Notes: generated by a model from the letters alone, not told the origin. Counted from the stretch's first letter, positions 26,352 to 34,794 are shown. The stretch is DNA of 40,118 bases from a bacterium (GCA_021850365.1 JAJZMH010000009.1:1-40118), one strand, 5' to 3'. Made by a program: numbers and translations.

Positions 26352-26918
26352 CTAATAATAAATATCTTTATATTCACTAAATTTTTGATCTAAGTGTTTG
26401 GTAATTTTAGTCACTAATTCCTTAGGATCTTTACTAAAATAAATAAAGGCATCTTTTCTAAGAGGTTTAGCTAATTCAATTAATTTATTTATTTCTTGTT
26501 CTATCCCTCCAGATCCTTCTAAAAAACCAATCGGAGTATCCGACTCGATTGAAATTGTAAATTCATGCAACGTTCCAAGCCTACCTCCAATGCTTATTAC
26601 AGCGTCAGAAGACGTAATTAAGAGCGAATCTCGACCAACATAATGCATTCCTGAATATAGAATACAATCATAATATTTTGTAGGAAGATTGTATTTAAGG
26701 ATATGTTCAGCTTTAGAAGATGCTGGACTTATCCCGAGACTCATTTTACCGCCTGCTCTTTTATATCCTTCGGCAGCATAATTAGGTAATCCAATTGTGG
26801 CTCCGGTCATCAAGGTATGACCAGCATGAGCAATTTCTTGACCAATTTTAAGGGCCAGATCTTTACTTTCTTCAACAGAAATACCTTTAGCTGCTCCAGA
26901 TACACAAATTTGATACAT
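26352..26918 (-). CDS. SLOG/LOG-superfamily Rossmann protein
   Basis: A 188-residue single-domain protein of the LOG/SLOG type, a fold that binds nucleotides or nucleotide-derived ligands. The N-terminal strand-glycine turn (ICVSGAAKG), the helix entry MTGATIGLPNYAAEGYKRAGG and GGRLGTLHEF (111-120), equivalent to the GGxGTxxE motif, are visible. In cytokinin-type LOG enzymes the motif is PGGxGTxxE; here it lacks the Pro and carries Arg-Leu. It could be a nucleotide-monophosphate phosphoribohydrolase or a ligand-sensing relative, and the sequence does not decide. It lies 41 nt upstream of uvrB. Confidence 0.8.
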   Translation of the reverse strand: MYQICVSGAAKGISVEESKDLALKIGQEIAHAGHTLMTGATIGLPNYAAEGYKRAGGKMSLGISPASSKAEHILKYNLPTKYYDCILYSGMHYVGRDSLLITSSDAVISIGGRLGTLHEFTISIESDTPIGFLEGSGGIEQEINKLIELAKPLRKDAFIYFSKDPKELVTKITKHLDQKFSEYKDIYY

Positions 26919-26927
26919 ATAGCTACT

Positions 26928-26933
26928 ATTCTA
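26928..26933 (-). promoter_or_regulatory. -10 box for the SLOG protein gene, leaderless layout
   Basis: TAGAAT on the minus strand, 9 nt before the ATG at 26918, with no Shine-Dalgarno site. No clear -35 box is seen. Confidence 0.3.
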
Positions 26934-26945
26934 TCAAGTTTATGC

Positions 26946-28157
26946 TTAATTTTCTACTGTCTGATATTCATAACTTAAAAGATTACTGGTTTGATTGTTT
27001 TTATTTAAATAACCAAGATAAAAGGCAACCTTCATTTCGTTAATAAAATGATTTATTTTGGTTCTTGGGTAATCTAAGTTATGGTAAAGATTATAGGCAT
27101 TATCTAAAATATTAAATGAAACAAACTGATTATTCAAAAAACTGCCTAGATTGTATGTATCAAACCAGAAGTTAAGATCTTTGGATAATTCCAGTGATTT
27201 AAATATTTTTGTAAAATGAATAAATTCGTCGGTTTTAAATAATTCTAATTCTGAAAGATTATTTTTTTTGAATAAATATCGGTAAATAACTTCCCATGAG
27301 ATATCTCTATTAAAAAATGAAGAGTGTATTTTTAATGGATGTTTAGTGGAATTGTAGAACAATTGGTTAAAGTTCTTATAAGGTAAATGATACTTTAAAT
27401 AGGTTGAGTATAAATTAATTTTATAAATAGAGTAAATAATGGAACTATAATAATATATGCTCTTTCCAGGCTTATATGCATTTTGGCAAGGAACAATTAT
27501 TAATGATCCTAATTCAGGGATTGAAAGATTAACTTTATCTATTTTTTTAATTAAGCCTTTAAGGGCAGTTTGCCATTTATTGTTTAAAAAAATTATTTCC
27601 AGGTCTGCTGTTTTAAAGTTAAGAGAATTTAAGTTTTTATAATTTAAATAATATTTATGAATATAGTTCTCACTTTCAAAATAATTGATACCTAGCACAA
27701 TTAAGCTCAAATTTTCTCTCTTAATCAAAGAATCAACCGTTCTATAATGAAGAGCCTTTAAAAGATTTTTTGGTGGATTGTTCTTAAAATATTTTTTTAA
27801 GTAAGTTGGTTTAATAATTAGCAAATTTTCCAGCTTGATATTTTTAGTTAAGAGTTTAAAACCATCATTTAAATTAGCTTCGGCGTTAATCTTAGATCCA
27901 GCTAGGTTTCTAAGAGATAAATATAGTTTACGGTCATCTTCTTTTAATTTATTTAATAAACCGTGATAAATTTCGAAAGAATTTGAGTCTATAGGATCTA
28001 AATTTAATTCCTTTATTTTAGATATTAATTTAATGTTTAACTTATTATGTAGTCTAATATCCTGTCCAGAAAATCCAGTTTTTCTTTCTAAATCATTAAT
28101 AAATTGTTTTAATTCAAGAAGGTTTTCATTAAATAATGTTTTATAAAACTTGAGCAT
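26946..28157 (-). CDS. Unrecognised 403-residue protein
   Basis: I do not recognise this protein. It has no signal peptide or clear membrane helix and is rich in Asn, Lys, Leu and Tyr. Its N-terminal part contains TGFSGQDIRLHNKLNIKLISKIKELNLDP (split here as TGFSGQDIRLHNKLN and KIKELNLDP) followed by SFEIYHGLLNKLKEDD. This reads as two short helical modules that may recognise another protein or RNA. The middle holds beta-type stretches (LSLIVLGINYFESENYI, GSLIIVPCQNAYKPG) and the C-terminus is helical. It sits between the SLOG gene and the pfkB-end of the carbon operon, 42 nt after that operon. A weak TAAAAT lies at 28176-28181. The intact 403-codon frame supports a real gene. Confidence 0.8.
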   Translation of the reverse strand: MLKFYKTLFNENLLELKQFINDLERKTGFSGQDIRLHNKLNIKLISKIKELNLDPIDSNSFEIYHGLLNKLKEDDRKLYLSLRNLAGSKINAEANLNDGFKLLTKNIKLENLLIIKPTYLKKYFKNNPPKNLLKALHYRTVDSLIKRENLSLIVLGINYFESENYIHKYYLNYKNLNSLNFKTADLEIIFLNNKWQTALKGLIKKIDKVNLSIPELGSLIIVPCQNAYKPGKSIYYYSSIIYSIYKINLYSTYLKYHLPYKNFNQLFYNSTKHPLKIHSSFFNRDISWEVIYRYLFKKNNLSELELFKTDEFIHFTKIFKSLELSKDLNFWFDTYNLGSFLNNQFVSFNILDNAYNLYHNLDYPRTKINHFINEMKVAFYLGYLNKNNQTSNLLSYEYQTVEN

Positions 28158-28199
28158 ATTTTTCTTTTCAAGCTTATTTTAACATAAGTTTAATAAATA

Positions 28200-29204
28200 T
28201 TAATTGATATTTTTTGGATAGTACCAATCCGGAGCGTTTTTTAAAAAGTTATCTAGCTGATATTCAGTTAGAAGACCGGCTTGAGCACCAACTCTTTGGA
28301 CAACATTCATTGAATTAATTGGAGCCCACATCAAGGCTTCTTCGGGACTAAGCCCCTTAATTAAAGCTGCTACAAAAGTCGAAGCGAAAGAATCTCCAGC
28401 TCCAGTTCGATCAATTGGAGGAGCAGGATCAGGATAAAGAGGCATTTGTAATCTTTTACCACCATCACTTAAATAGGCTCCATTAGGACCATCGGTAATC
28501 ACTACAATCTTGGGTCCTATTTGGTGTAATTTGTCTAATAAATCATTTATATCCTCATGGTTTCCACCACCTACCGTTACGGCTTCTTCCCGATTTAGGA
28601 TTAGGACTTCACTTTTTTGATATATTCTAGATAGTTTCTCTACTCCAAATTCCATTTGGAAAGTTCCTGGCTGAAATGCCAATTTTACTTCAGAGTTTTG
28701 GTCTAACCAATTGGCAATCTGATCGTGATAATCCTTACAATGTTCCGAGACAGAAGATAAATAAATCCATTTAGGCTTTTCTTTTTCGGTTAAATGAGGC
28801 CATTGATAATCATAGTCTTCATGTTTGATTAAAATAGTTCTTTCTTCTTTATACCAAAGTACATAATGATAATTACTTTTTTTGTCGTGGTTAATTCTGA
28901 CTAAATGAGTCTCCACACCACTATTGTGGAGAGCTTGAATCATATCCCTACCATGAGCATCTCCTCCTACATTTGTAATAAAGGAACTCTTTAGTCCTAA
29001 TTTAGCAAATGCGACGGCTGCATTTGAGGCATTACCAACTGCTTCAATTATCTCAGCATGGTCAAAAGGAAGTTTTGTACCAAATTCCATAGCAAGGAGT
29101 TGATCGTGATCTCTTTTAATTATCTCAGCATTTTCATCAATCAATTTTATAAATGCATCAGTTACTATGTCCCCAACGCTAATTACATCAAATTGATCAT
29201 GCAT
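28200..29204 (-). CDS. PfkB-family carbohydrate kinase
   Basis: Phosphorylates a sugar or sugar phosphate with ATP. The PfkB signatures are visible: an N-terminal VGDIVTD, GNASNAAVAFAKLG with the glycine-rich lid, GGDAHGRDM, and the C-terminal DRTGAGDSFASTFVAALIKG holding the catalytic Asp. I chose the ATG at 29204 because GAGGAGGT (29209-29216) is correctly spaced for it; a GTG at 29210 would overlap that site. As the last gene of the gap-rpiB-rpe-tkt-fba operon it could be a phosphofructokinase-type or pentose/nucleoside kinase. The substrate cannot be read from sequence. Confidence 0.9.
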   Translation of the reverse strand: MHDQFDVISVGDIVTDAFIKLIDENAEIIKRDHDQLLAMEFGTKLPFDHAEIIEAVGNASNAAVAFAKLGLKSSFITNVGGDAHGRDMIQALHNSGVETHLVRINHDKKSNYHYVLWYKEERTILIKHEDYDYQWPHLTEKEKPKWIYLSSVSEHCKDYHDQIANWLDQNSEVKLAFQPGTFQMEFGVEKLSRIYQKSEVLILNREEAVTVGGGNHEDINDLLDKLHQIGPKIVVITDGPNGAYLSDGGKRLQMPLYPDPAPPIDRTGAGDSFASTFVAALIKGLSPEEALMWAPINSMNVVQRVGAQAGLLTEYQLDNFLKNAPDWYYPKNIN

Positions 29205-29220
29205 ACCCACCTCCTCTTAG

Positions 29221-30144
29221 CTAACTATTAGGTTTTAAAGCCTTATTAGCCGAATTAAAATCATCTAACTTACTCTCAACAACTTTAGTTACTGCATCAA
29301 TAACATCTTTAGCAATTAATTTAGCAACAGAAAATTCATTAGGATTCTCCTGTAAAACCTTTTCTAGGGTTGTTCTATAGGCATAACGCATATCTGAATT
29401 GATATTAATTTTTGATACCCCAATCTTAACCGCTTCTCTAAAATAATGACCAGGTGTATCGCTTCCGCCGTGAAGTGATATATTGCAATCAATAGCTTCT
29501 CTAATCTTAGTAAGTAGATCTAGATCTAAAATTTTAGGAACAGGGTACTTGCCATGTAAATTACCGATAGCAGCCGCAAACGTATCTATTTTGGTCTCAT
29601 CTACGAATTTTTTAGCTCCTTCTGGTGTCGAAAAAGTTTTTTTAATTTCTTGATAATCTATATTGGTACTAAATACATTAGAACCACCACTAAAATAATG
29701 TGGTTCACTCTCGACTGATGCTCCGGTTAACCTAGCATAGTTAACAACTTCTTTAGTTGCCGAAATTATCTGTTGATCAGTAGCATCATGGTTTGATTGA
29801 GAAATATCGATATGGATAAATTCAAATCCTGCCTCAATTCCTTTTTTGGCATCCTCAACACTAGGACTATGGTCCAAATTAACATATATTTCAACGTTAT
29901 ATTCTCTCTTAAAATTATCCACCATATCTCGGATATTATATAGTCCTAAATCATCAACTTCGCCCTGACTTACTTCGACTAAAACTGGTGCTTTTTTATT
30001 AACAGCAGCACGAACAACAGCTTTTAGGGTGGCTTCATCGTCTAAATTGAAGGCTCCAAAAGCCCAATGCTCCATTCTGGCTTGTTTCATTCTAAGCCTA
30101 GCTATAGCACAGTTTTTTCTAATTTCTGGTAGTGTTAATGGCAT
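29221..30144 (-). CDS. fba: Class II fructose-bisphosphate aldolase
   Basis: Interconverts fructose-1,6-bisphosphate with dihydroxyacetone phosphate and glyceraldehyde-3-phosphate using a metal ion. The core carries AFNLDDEATLKAVV, VNLDHSPSVEDAKKGIEAGF (HxxDH-type region), GNLHGKYP and LHGGSDTPGHYFREAVKIGVSKININSD, which together give metal and phosphate ligands typical of class II. I start it at ATG 30144, giving 308 residues; an upstream in-frame TTG at 30180 would overlap tktC and adds a non-conserved stretch. The pfkB gene follows after 16 nt. Confidence 0.93.
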   Translation of the reverse strand: MPLTLPEIRKNCAIARLRMKQARMEHWAFGAFNLDDEATLKAVVRAAVNKKAPVLVEVSQGEVDDLGLYNIRDMVDNFKREYNVEIYVNLDHSPSVEDAKKGIEAGFEFIHIDISQSNHDATDQQIISATKEVVNYARLTGASVESEPHYFSGGSNVFSTNIDYQEIKKTFSTPEGAKKFVDETKIDTFAAAIGNLHGKYPVPKILDLDLLTKIREAIDCNISLHGGSDTPGHYFREAVKIGVSKININSDMRYAYRTTLEKVLQENPNEFSVAKLIAKDVIDAVTKVVESKLDDFNSANKALKPNS

Positions 30145-30157
30145 ATTTTTTATTATA

Positions 30158-31159
30158 CTACTTATGCTTATGCTGCCCAAGAAAATTAATTACTTGCTCA
30201 TAAATTCCTTGGCTATCTAACTGAAAAAATTTAATTAATTGATCTGGACTTCCGGATTCACCAAATCGATCATATATTCCTAGACGTTTTAGTTTAACTG
30301 GATAGTTTTCGGCAATTACTTCAGCCACAGCCGAACCAAATCCACCATTAACCTGAGCTTCTTCTACGGTTAGGCCAATTTTTGTCTTTTTTACACTTTC
30401 AAGAATTGTTTGCTGATCTAAAGGCTTAATAGTTGGTAAATGAACTACCTCAGCATCGATTCCTTTTTTATAAAGTAATTCACTGGCTAAAAGTGCTTGA
30501 GCAGTCATTGTTCCAGTTGCAAATATAGATATATCACTACCCTTAGATAGAACGTACCCTTGACCAATCCGAAAGGGAGTCTTTTCGGTTGTAATGATCG
30601 GGGTTTTTTCTCGAGCTAATCTTAAGTAATTAGGTTTATTGTCTAAAACCATAGCTAAGGTTATTTTTTCTGCCTCTATACTGTCTGCTGGGGCGAATAC
30701 TTTCATATTAGGTAGAACTCTCATTAGGGCAATATCTTCGAGCATTTGATGGGTGGCTCCATCAGGACCAACACTAACTCCGGCATGAGAGCCAACAATT
30801 TTAACTGGTCGATCGTTAAGACAAATTGTAGTTCTTATCTGCTCCCAATTTCTACCTGGACTAAATGCAGCGTAACTTGAAACAAAAGGAATTTTATTGA
30901 CCGCTGCCAAGCCACTACCAACCGTCACTAGATTTTGTTCAGCTACACCAATTTCAAAAAATCGATCAGGAAATTGTTCTTTAAATAAATGCATCTGGGT
31001 AGATTCGGTCAAATCTGCACAAGCAGCAACAACGTTTAGGTTTAGATAACCTGCTTTAAGCAAACCTTTGCCAAAACCAGCTCTAATTGGTTCATAATTT
31101 AGGGGTTTAAGCAAATCTACTAGAAATAGATCATTATTTAATGATTCACTGATGTTCAC
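30158..31159 (-). CDS. Transketolase, C-terminal subunit
   Basis: Carries the pyrimidine-binding and C-terminal domains of a split transketolase. The thiamine-diphosphate Glu region is ERFFEIGVAEQNLVTVGSGLA-like (FFEIGVAEQNLVTVGSGLA). AFSPGRNWEQIRTTICLNDRPV, GSHAGVSVGPDGATHQMLEDIALMR and EEAQVNGGFGSAVAEVI follow. At 333 residues it completes the 284-residue N-terminal subunit. The start is GTG at 31159, preceded by a strong purine-rich site (AGGAGGGAGGAT), and it overlaps the end of the N-terminal subunit gene by 14 bp. Related 1-deoxyxylulose-5-phosphate synthase is excluded by the split layout and motifs. Confidence 0.93.
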   Translation of the reverse strand: MNISESLNNDLFLVDLLKPLNYEPIRAGFGKGLLKAGYLNLNVVAACADLTESTQMHLFKEQFPDRFFEIGVAEQNLVTVGSGLAAVNKIPFVSSYAAFSPGRNWEQIRTTICLNDRPVKIVGSHAGVSVGPDGATHQMLEDIALMRVLPNMKVFAPADSIEAEKITLAMVLDNKPNYLRLAREKTPIITTEKTPFRIGQGYVLSKGSDISIFATGTMTAQALLASELLYKKGIDAEVVHLPTIKPLDQQTILESVKKTKIGLTVEEAQVNGGFGSAVAEVIAENYPVKLKRLGIYDRFGESGSPDQLIKFFQLDSQGIYEQVINFLGQHKHK

Positions 31160-32000
31160 TTTTAATCCTCCCTCCTAATGTTCTTAGTTCTTTGAGGGCT
31201 AATTTGGCTTGTTCGGGATTTGGTGGAACTCCGTGCCAATGAAAATCTTTTTCCATAAAATCTACCCCTTTTCCTGGAATTGTGTGAGCAATAATTATAA
31301 CCGGTTTCTCAACTATAGCTTGAGCCATTGTTAATCCATCAATAATATCCTCAATATTATTTCCATCAATTTCAATAACATGCCAATTAAATGCCTCCCA
31401 TTTGTGTTTTAATTCTTCAAGTGGCATAACTTCTTCGGTAGGACCATCAATTTGAATGTTGTTTCGATCCAAAATTGCGGTAATGGAATTTAATTTATAC
31501 TTAGGGATTAACATTGCAGCTTCCCAAATATTACCTTCGTCTATTTCTCCATCGCCTAAAACTACATAAATTCTTCTTTTGTTTTGTTTATCTAGCCTTA
31601 AACCTAAAGCCATTCCAGCCGCCTGAGATAATCCACAACCTAATGGTCCTGAAGTATTTTCTAATCCTGGTAGTCTTAATCTTTCTGGGTGACCTTGAAG
31701 TCTTGAACCAAATTTCCGAAGTGTCATTAATTCTTCTCTCTTAAAATATCCAGCTTCAGCCATTGCGGCGTATCTAACGGGAACACAATGACCATTACTA
31801 AGAAGTAAAATATCTCTCTCATCCCAATCGGGATTTTTAGGATCGTGATTTAGGATATCAAAATAAAGGGCAGTAAAGATATCGGCTAAGCCTAATGGTC
31901 CGGCAGAATGTCCGCTACCAGCTTCAACTAGCATACTAATAATATCTTCACGAATATTATTAGCAATTATTTCTAGCTGTTCGATTGAATATTTACCCAT
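31146..32000 (-). CDS. Transketolase, N-terminal subunit
   Basis: The thiamine-diphosphate-binding half of transketolase, which moves two-carbon units between sugar phosphates. SGHSAGPLGLADIFTALYF, LLLSNGHCVPVRYAAMAEAG, LQGHPERLRLPGLENTSGPLGCGLSQAAGMALG and the pyrophosphate motif GDGEIDEGNIWEAAM...DRNN are all in place. 284 residues match the N-subunit of split transketolases known from archaea and some bacteria. It is coupled to the C-subunit by a 14-bp overlap and follows rpe by 1 nt. Confidence 0.95.
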   Translation of the reverse strand: MGKYSIEQLEIIANNIREDIISMLVEAGSGHSAGPLGLADIFTALYFDILNHDPKNPDWDERDILLLSNGHCVPVRYAAMAEAGYFKREELMTLRKFGSRLQGHPERLRLPGLENTSGPLGCGLSQAAGMALGLRLDKQNKRRIYVVLGDGEIDEGNIWEAAMLIPKYKLNSITAILDRNNIQIDGPTEEVMPLEELKHKWEAFNWHVIEIDGNNIEDIIDGLTMAQAIVEKPVIIIAHTIPGKGVDFMEKDFHWHGVPPNPEQAKLALKELRTLGGRIKSEHQ

Positions 32001-32001
32001 T

Positions 32002-32643
32002 TTATCCTTCCAGTGCCTTGATTAAATGCTGATATTGACTTTTTGGATCTATACTAAACTGGATAAATCCTCCAACATTAAAAACACTAACTCCAAGATC
32101 AAATAAGGGCTTGATATTAACGTCATTAATTCCACCATCCCATCCAATTTGGATATTTGGAAGTAATTTTTTAATTTGCTTTACTTTAGATGTATTACTC
32201 AAATCTATTTCTCCCCCTTGATAACCTAAATGTCCGCCAAATATTAAAACGTGATCAAATAAACTAATAATCTGAATATTATCTGCAGTTAGTTGAGTAC
32301 TAGGCAATAGACCAATACCAGAACTAATATTATTATCATGCAACTTTGAAATCACTTGCTGATGATTAAATTTGCTTTCAATATGCAAAATAACCAAATT
32401 GGCTTTTTTAGATATTAATTGATCCAAATATGGTTCTGGATTTTCAAACATTAAATGAAAATCGGCTTTAATATTATCTGGCAGATCAATGTTAGCAATA
32501 TCCGGAGATTTGCTAGGAGCAAAATTTCCATCCATCAAATCATAATGTATTCGGCTAGTAAAAGATTTTACTTTATCAATTTGTTCTACGAATTCTAGTT
32601 CGTTTTCAGAAGTAACGGTAGGACAAATGAAGTAATCGTTCAT
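32002..32643 (-). CDS. rpe: Ribulose-phosphate 3-epimerase family protein (divergent)
   Basis: Expected to interconvert ribulose-5-phosphate and xylulose-5-phosphate. The TIM-barrel metal/catalytic motifs IHYDLMDGNFAPSKS, FHLMFENPEPYL, LHIE and IGWDGGIN are visible. Two usual signatures are changed. The N-terminal SILSADF-like segment is PTVTSENE, and the phosphate loop usually reading PGFGGQ is GHLGYQGGEI. 213 residues is the normal length. It overlaps rpiB by 4 bp (ATGA) and lies in a pentose-phosphate operon, which supports the epimerase role. A different pentulose/hexulose phosphate epimerase remains possible. Confidence 0.85.
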   Translation of the reverse strand: MNDYFICPTVTSENELEFVEQIDKVKSFTSRIHYDLMDGNFAPSKSPDIANIDLPDNIKADFHLMFENPEPYLDQLISKKANLVILHIESKFNHQQVISKLHDNNISSGIGLLPSTQLTADNIQIISLFDHVLIFGGHLGYQGGEIDLSNTSKVKQIKKLLPNIQIGWDGGINDVNIKPLFDLGVSVFNVGGFIQFSIDPKSQYQHLIKALEG

Positions 32644-33086
32644 GATCCAAATTGATCCAATTCATTAATTCTTCTTATAAACCGTGGGGCTTTGGCGAAT
32701 TCAGTATTTAACCAAACCGTTAATATATCTTTAGCCTGATTGAAAGAAGTTTGCTTAGAACTAAAGCAAAGAACATTGGAATCATCATCATTTCTAGAAT
32801 CAATTGCTTCTTCTTTATTCCAACAGAGAGAAGCTCGTATATTTTTAAATCTATTGGCAGCTATTGCCATTCCTTGTCCACTGCCACAGATAAATATTCC
32901 TTTTGCGTTTTTATCATTTAAAATCTTATGGATAGTTTTAAAAGCATAATTTGGAAAATCATCATTTTTATCAAAAACGAGATTACCATCATCAATTACA
33001 TTAAATTCCTTAAATTTCTTGAGATAATCTATGAGCTGATCCTTTAAGTAATACCCATTATGATCAGCCGCAAAATAAATATTCAT
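32640..33086 (-). CDS. rpiB: Ribose-5-phosphate isomerase B
   Basis: Interconverts ribose-5-phosphate and ribulose-5-phosphate. The RpiB/LacAB fold is shown by YFAADHNGYYLKDQL at the N-terminus, the catalytic Cys in GIFICGSGQGMAIAANRF (C67), and the RASLCWNKEEAIDSRNDDDSNVLCF segment. I chose ATG 33086 (148 residues), 4 nt after the gap stop, over an in-frame TTG at 33104 that overlaps gap. It is coupled to rpe by ATGA. Confidence 0.94.
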   Translation of the reverse strand: MNIYFAADHNGYYLKDQLIDYLKKFKEFNVIDDGNLVFDKNDDFPNYAFKTIHKILNDKNAKGIFICGSGQGMAIAANRFKNIRASLCWNKEEAIDSRNDDDSNVLCFSSKQTSFNQAKDILTVWLNTEFAKAPRFIRRINELDQFGS

Positions 33087-33090
33087 TATT

Positions 33091-34116
33091 TTATTCCCTG
33101 GCAAGCACTCTGCCTAAATCAGCAACAACTTCAATAAGTCTATTACTATAGCCCCACTCATTGTCATACCAAGAAACTACTTTAAGCATATTTCCAGCTA
33201 TAACAGAAGTAAGACTAAGATCAATTATCGCTGAATGGCTATTACCAATAAAATCACTACTGACTAATTCTTCATCAGTAACATCTAAAATACCCTGATA
33301 ATACGGTTCTTTAGCAGCCCTTTTAAATGCTTCATTAACTTCTTCTTTGCTAACATCTCTTTTTGTTAAAATAACAAAATCTGCTAACGATACAACTGGG
33401 GTAGGTACACGTACTTCGAAACCACCAAATTTATCTTGTAGAACCGGAAAAGCCTTAGATGCTGCAATCGAAGCACCAGTAGTTGTTGGAGTTATATTAA
33501 CAGCACCTCCTCTATCTTCTCTTAAGTTCTTGCCCGGTCCATCCTGAAGATGTTGTGAAGCTGTATAACTATGAATTGTTGTCATCATTAATTTCTCAAT
33601 CCCAAAGTTTGTTTCAATTACTTTTGCAACAGGAGTAATGCAATTTGTAGTGCAAGATGCGTTACTAAAAATGTTACTTTCATTTTTTAATTTATCATCA
33701 TTAACACCCAGAACTACGGTAGGTGCACTATCTGCATTTTCACCTTTTGCTGGGGCAGATATAACGACCTTTTTTGCTCCTGCTTTAATATGGACATCTG
33801 CCTTATCTGGATCAACAAAGAATCCGGTTGATTCAATCACAACATCAATCTCTAAATCTTTCCAAGGAAGATTAATAGGGTCTTTTTCGGCATATACTCG
33901 AATAGCTTTTTGATCAACAATAATATTATTATCATCATAACTAACATCTTTATCATAGGTACCGTAGGTTGAATCATGTTTTAGCAGATAAGCTAGTGTT
34001 TTAGTGTCCGTAAGATCATTAATTGCAATAATATCTAGGTCACTTCTACTAAATGCAATCTTAAATGCATTCCTTCCAATCCTACCAAACCCATTAATAG
34101 CTATCTTAGTGTTCAT
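33091..34116 (-). CDS. gap: Glyceraldehyde-3-phosphate dehydrogenase
   Basis: Oxidises glyceraldehyde-3-phosphate with NAD(P) and phosphate. The NAD-binding GFGRIGR (9-15), the catalytic Cys in SNASCTTNCITP (C155), the His-containing TIHSYTASQ and the C-terminal SWYDNEWGYSNR are intact. 341 residues is typical. AAGGAAG precedes the ATG. It is the first gene of a seven-gene central-carbon operon and has a promoter at 34153-34181. Confidence 0.97.
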   Translation of the reverse strand: MNTKIAINGFGRIGRNAFKIAFSRSDLDIIAINDLTDTKTLAYLLKHDSTYGTYDKDVSYDDNNIIVDQKAIRVYAEKDPINLPWKDLEIDVVIESTGFFVDPDKADVHIKAGAKKVVISAPAKGENADSAPTVVLGVNDDKLKNESNIFSNASCTTNCITPVAKVIETNFGIEKLMMTTIHSYTASQHLQDGPGKNLREDRGGAVNITPTTTGASIAASKAFPVLQDKFGGFEVRVPTPVVSLADFVILTKRDVSKEEVNEAFKRAAKEPYYQGILDVTDEELVSSDFIGNSHSAIIDLSLTSVIAGNMLKVVSWYDNEWGYSNRLIEVVADLGRVLARE

Positions 34117-34152
34117 TCAACTTCCTTTATTTAGATTTATTTATATTCTTAT

Positions 34153-34181
34153 ATTTTAAATCTGGATGGTAATAAACACAA
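34153..34181 (-). promoter_or_regulatory. Promoter for the gap operon
   Basis: On the minus strand TTGTGT (34176-34181), a 17-nt spacer and TAAAAT (34153-34158). The leader of about 30 nt carries AAGGAAG in front of gap, so this operon is not leaderless. Confidence 0.5.
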
Positions 34182-34191
34182 GCGTAATTGG

Positions 34192-34722
34192 TTAAGATTG
34201 CTTATATCTTTCTATACACTCAGCAATTATTTCTTTTGCTCTCTGAATATCTCCCCAACCTTTGACTATTGTACTAGCTGGTTTTTTAAGGTCTTTATAA
34301 TGCTTAAAATGTTCTTCAATTTGAAGTTTAAGTTGATTAGATAGATCATCAAGACTATTAATACTATCTCCATTATTTCTATTATCTTTGGGTACACAAA
34401 TAATTTTATAATCATTCTCCTGATCATCTTCAAAATCTAATACACCAATTATTTTAGCCTCAATCCAAATACCGGTAGGTAATGGTTCGTCGCAAATTAC
34501 TAAGGTATCAAGTTCGTCGCCGTCTTCGTCAATAGTTTGCGGAATAAAACCATAATTAACCGGCTTAGTGTAAATAGCAGGTTCGATCCTATCTAGAGTA
34601 AAAGCAGCCCTTTTTCTATCCCATTCTATTTTCAGATTACTCCCCTTACTGATCTCAATAACTGTGTTAATTACTCCCTCCTGATAATTTCCTGGATCGA
34701 GTACTTGATTAAAATCTGGCAT
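34192..34722 (-). CDS. ppa: Inorganic pyrophosphatase (family I)
   Basis: Hydrolyses pyrophosphate in the cytoplasm. The family I signature DGDELDTLVICDEPLP holds the metal-binding Asp residues. IEISKGSNLKIEWDR, YGFIPQT and EDDQENDYKIICVP give the rest of the active site. 176 residues is the usual bacterial length. AAGGAG precedes the ATG and TATAAT lies at 34756-34761. It is upstream of gap in the same direction with a 75-nt gap that has a separate promoter. Confidence 0.96.
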   Translation of the reverse strand: MPDFNQVLDPGNYQEGVINTVIEISKGSNLKIEWDRKRAAFTLDRIEPAIYTKPVNYGFIPQTIDEDGDELDTLVICDEPLPTGIWIEAKIIGVLDFEDDQENDYKIICVPKDNRNNGDSINSLDDLSNQLKLQIEEHFKHYKDLKKPASTIVKGWGDIQRAKEIIAECIERYKQS

Positions 34723-34755
34723 ATATCTCCTTTATTTATTCTTATATTTAAGTAT

Positions 34756-34761
34756 ATTATA
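34756..34761 (-). promoter_or_regulatory. -10 box for ppa
   Basis: TATAAT on the minus strand, giving a leader of about 27 nt with an AAGGAG ribosome-binding site. The -35 is not clear. Confidence 0.45.
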
Positions 34762-34794
34762 CAAAAAAAATACAATCCTAGTTTAGATTTGTTC

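Noticed and set aside
30144-30180. Longer fba product starting at TTG 30180 (and likewise rpiB at TTG 33104, pilB at TTG 14906, pfkB at GTG 29210)
   Set aside because: The extra residues are not family-like, they overlap upstream genes or ribosome-binding sites, and a nearby ATG fits family length better.
33347-33913. Open frames antisense to gap, and similar shadows opposite clpC, nusA, uvrB, gatA, fba and pilB
   Set aside because: They lie fully opposite conserved genes, have no family motifs, and follow from codon bias of the true genes.
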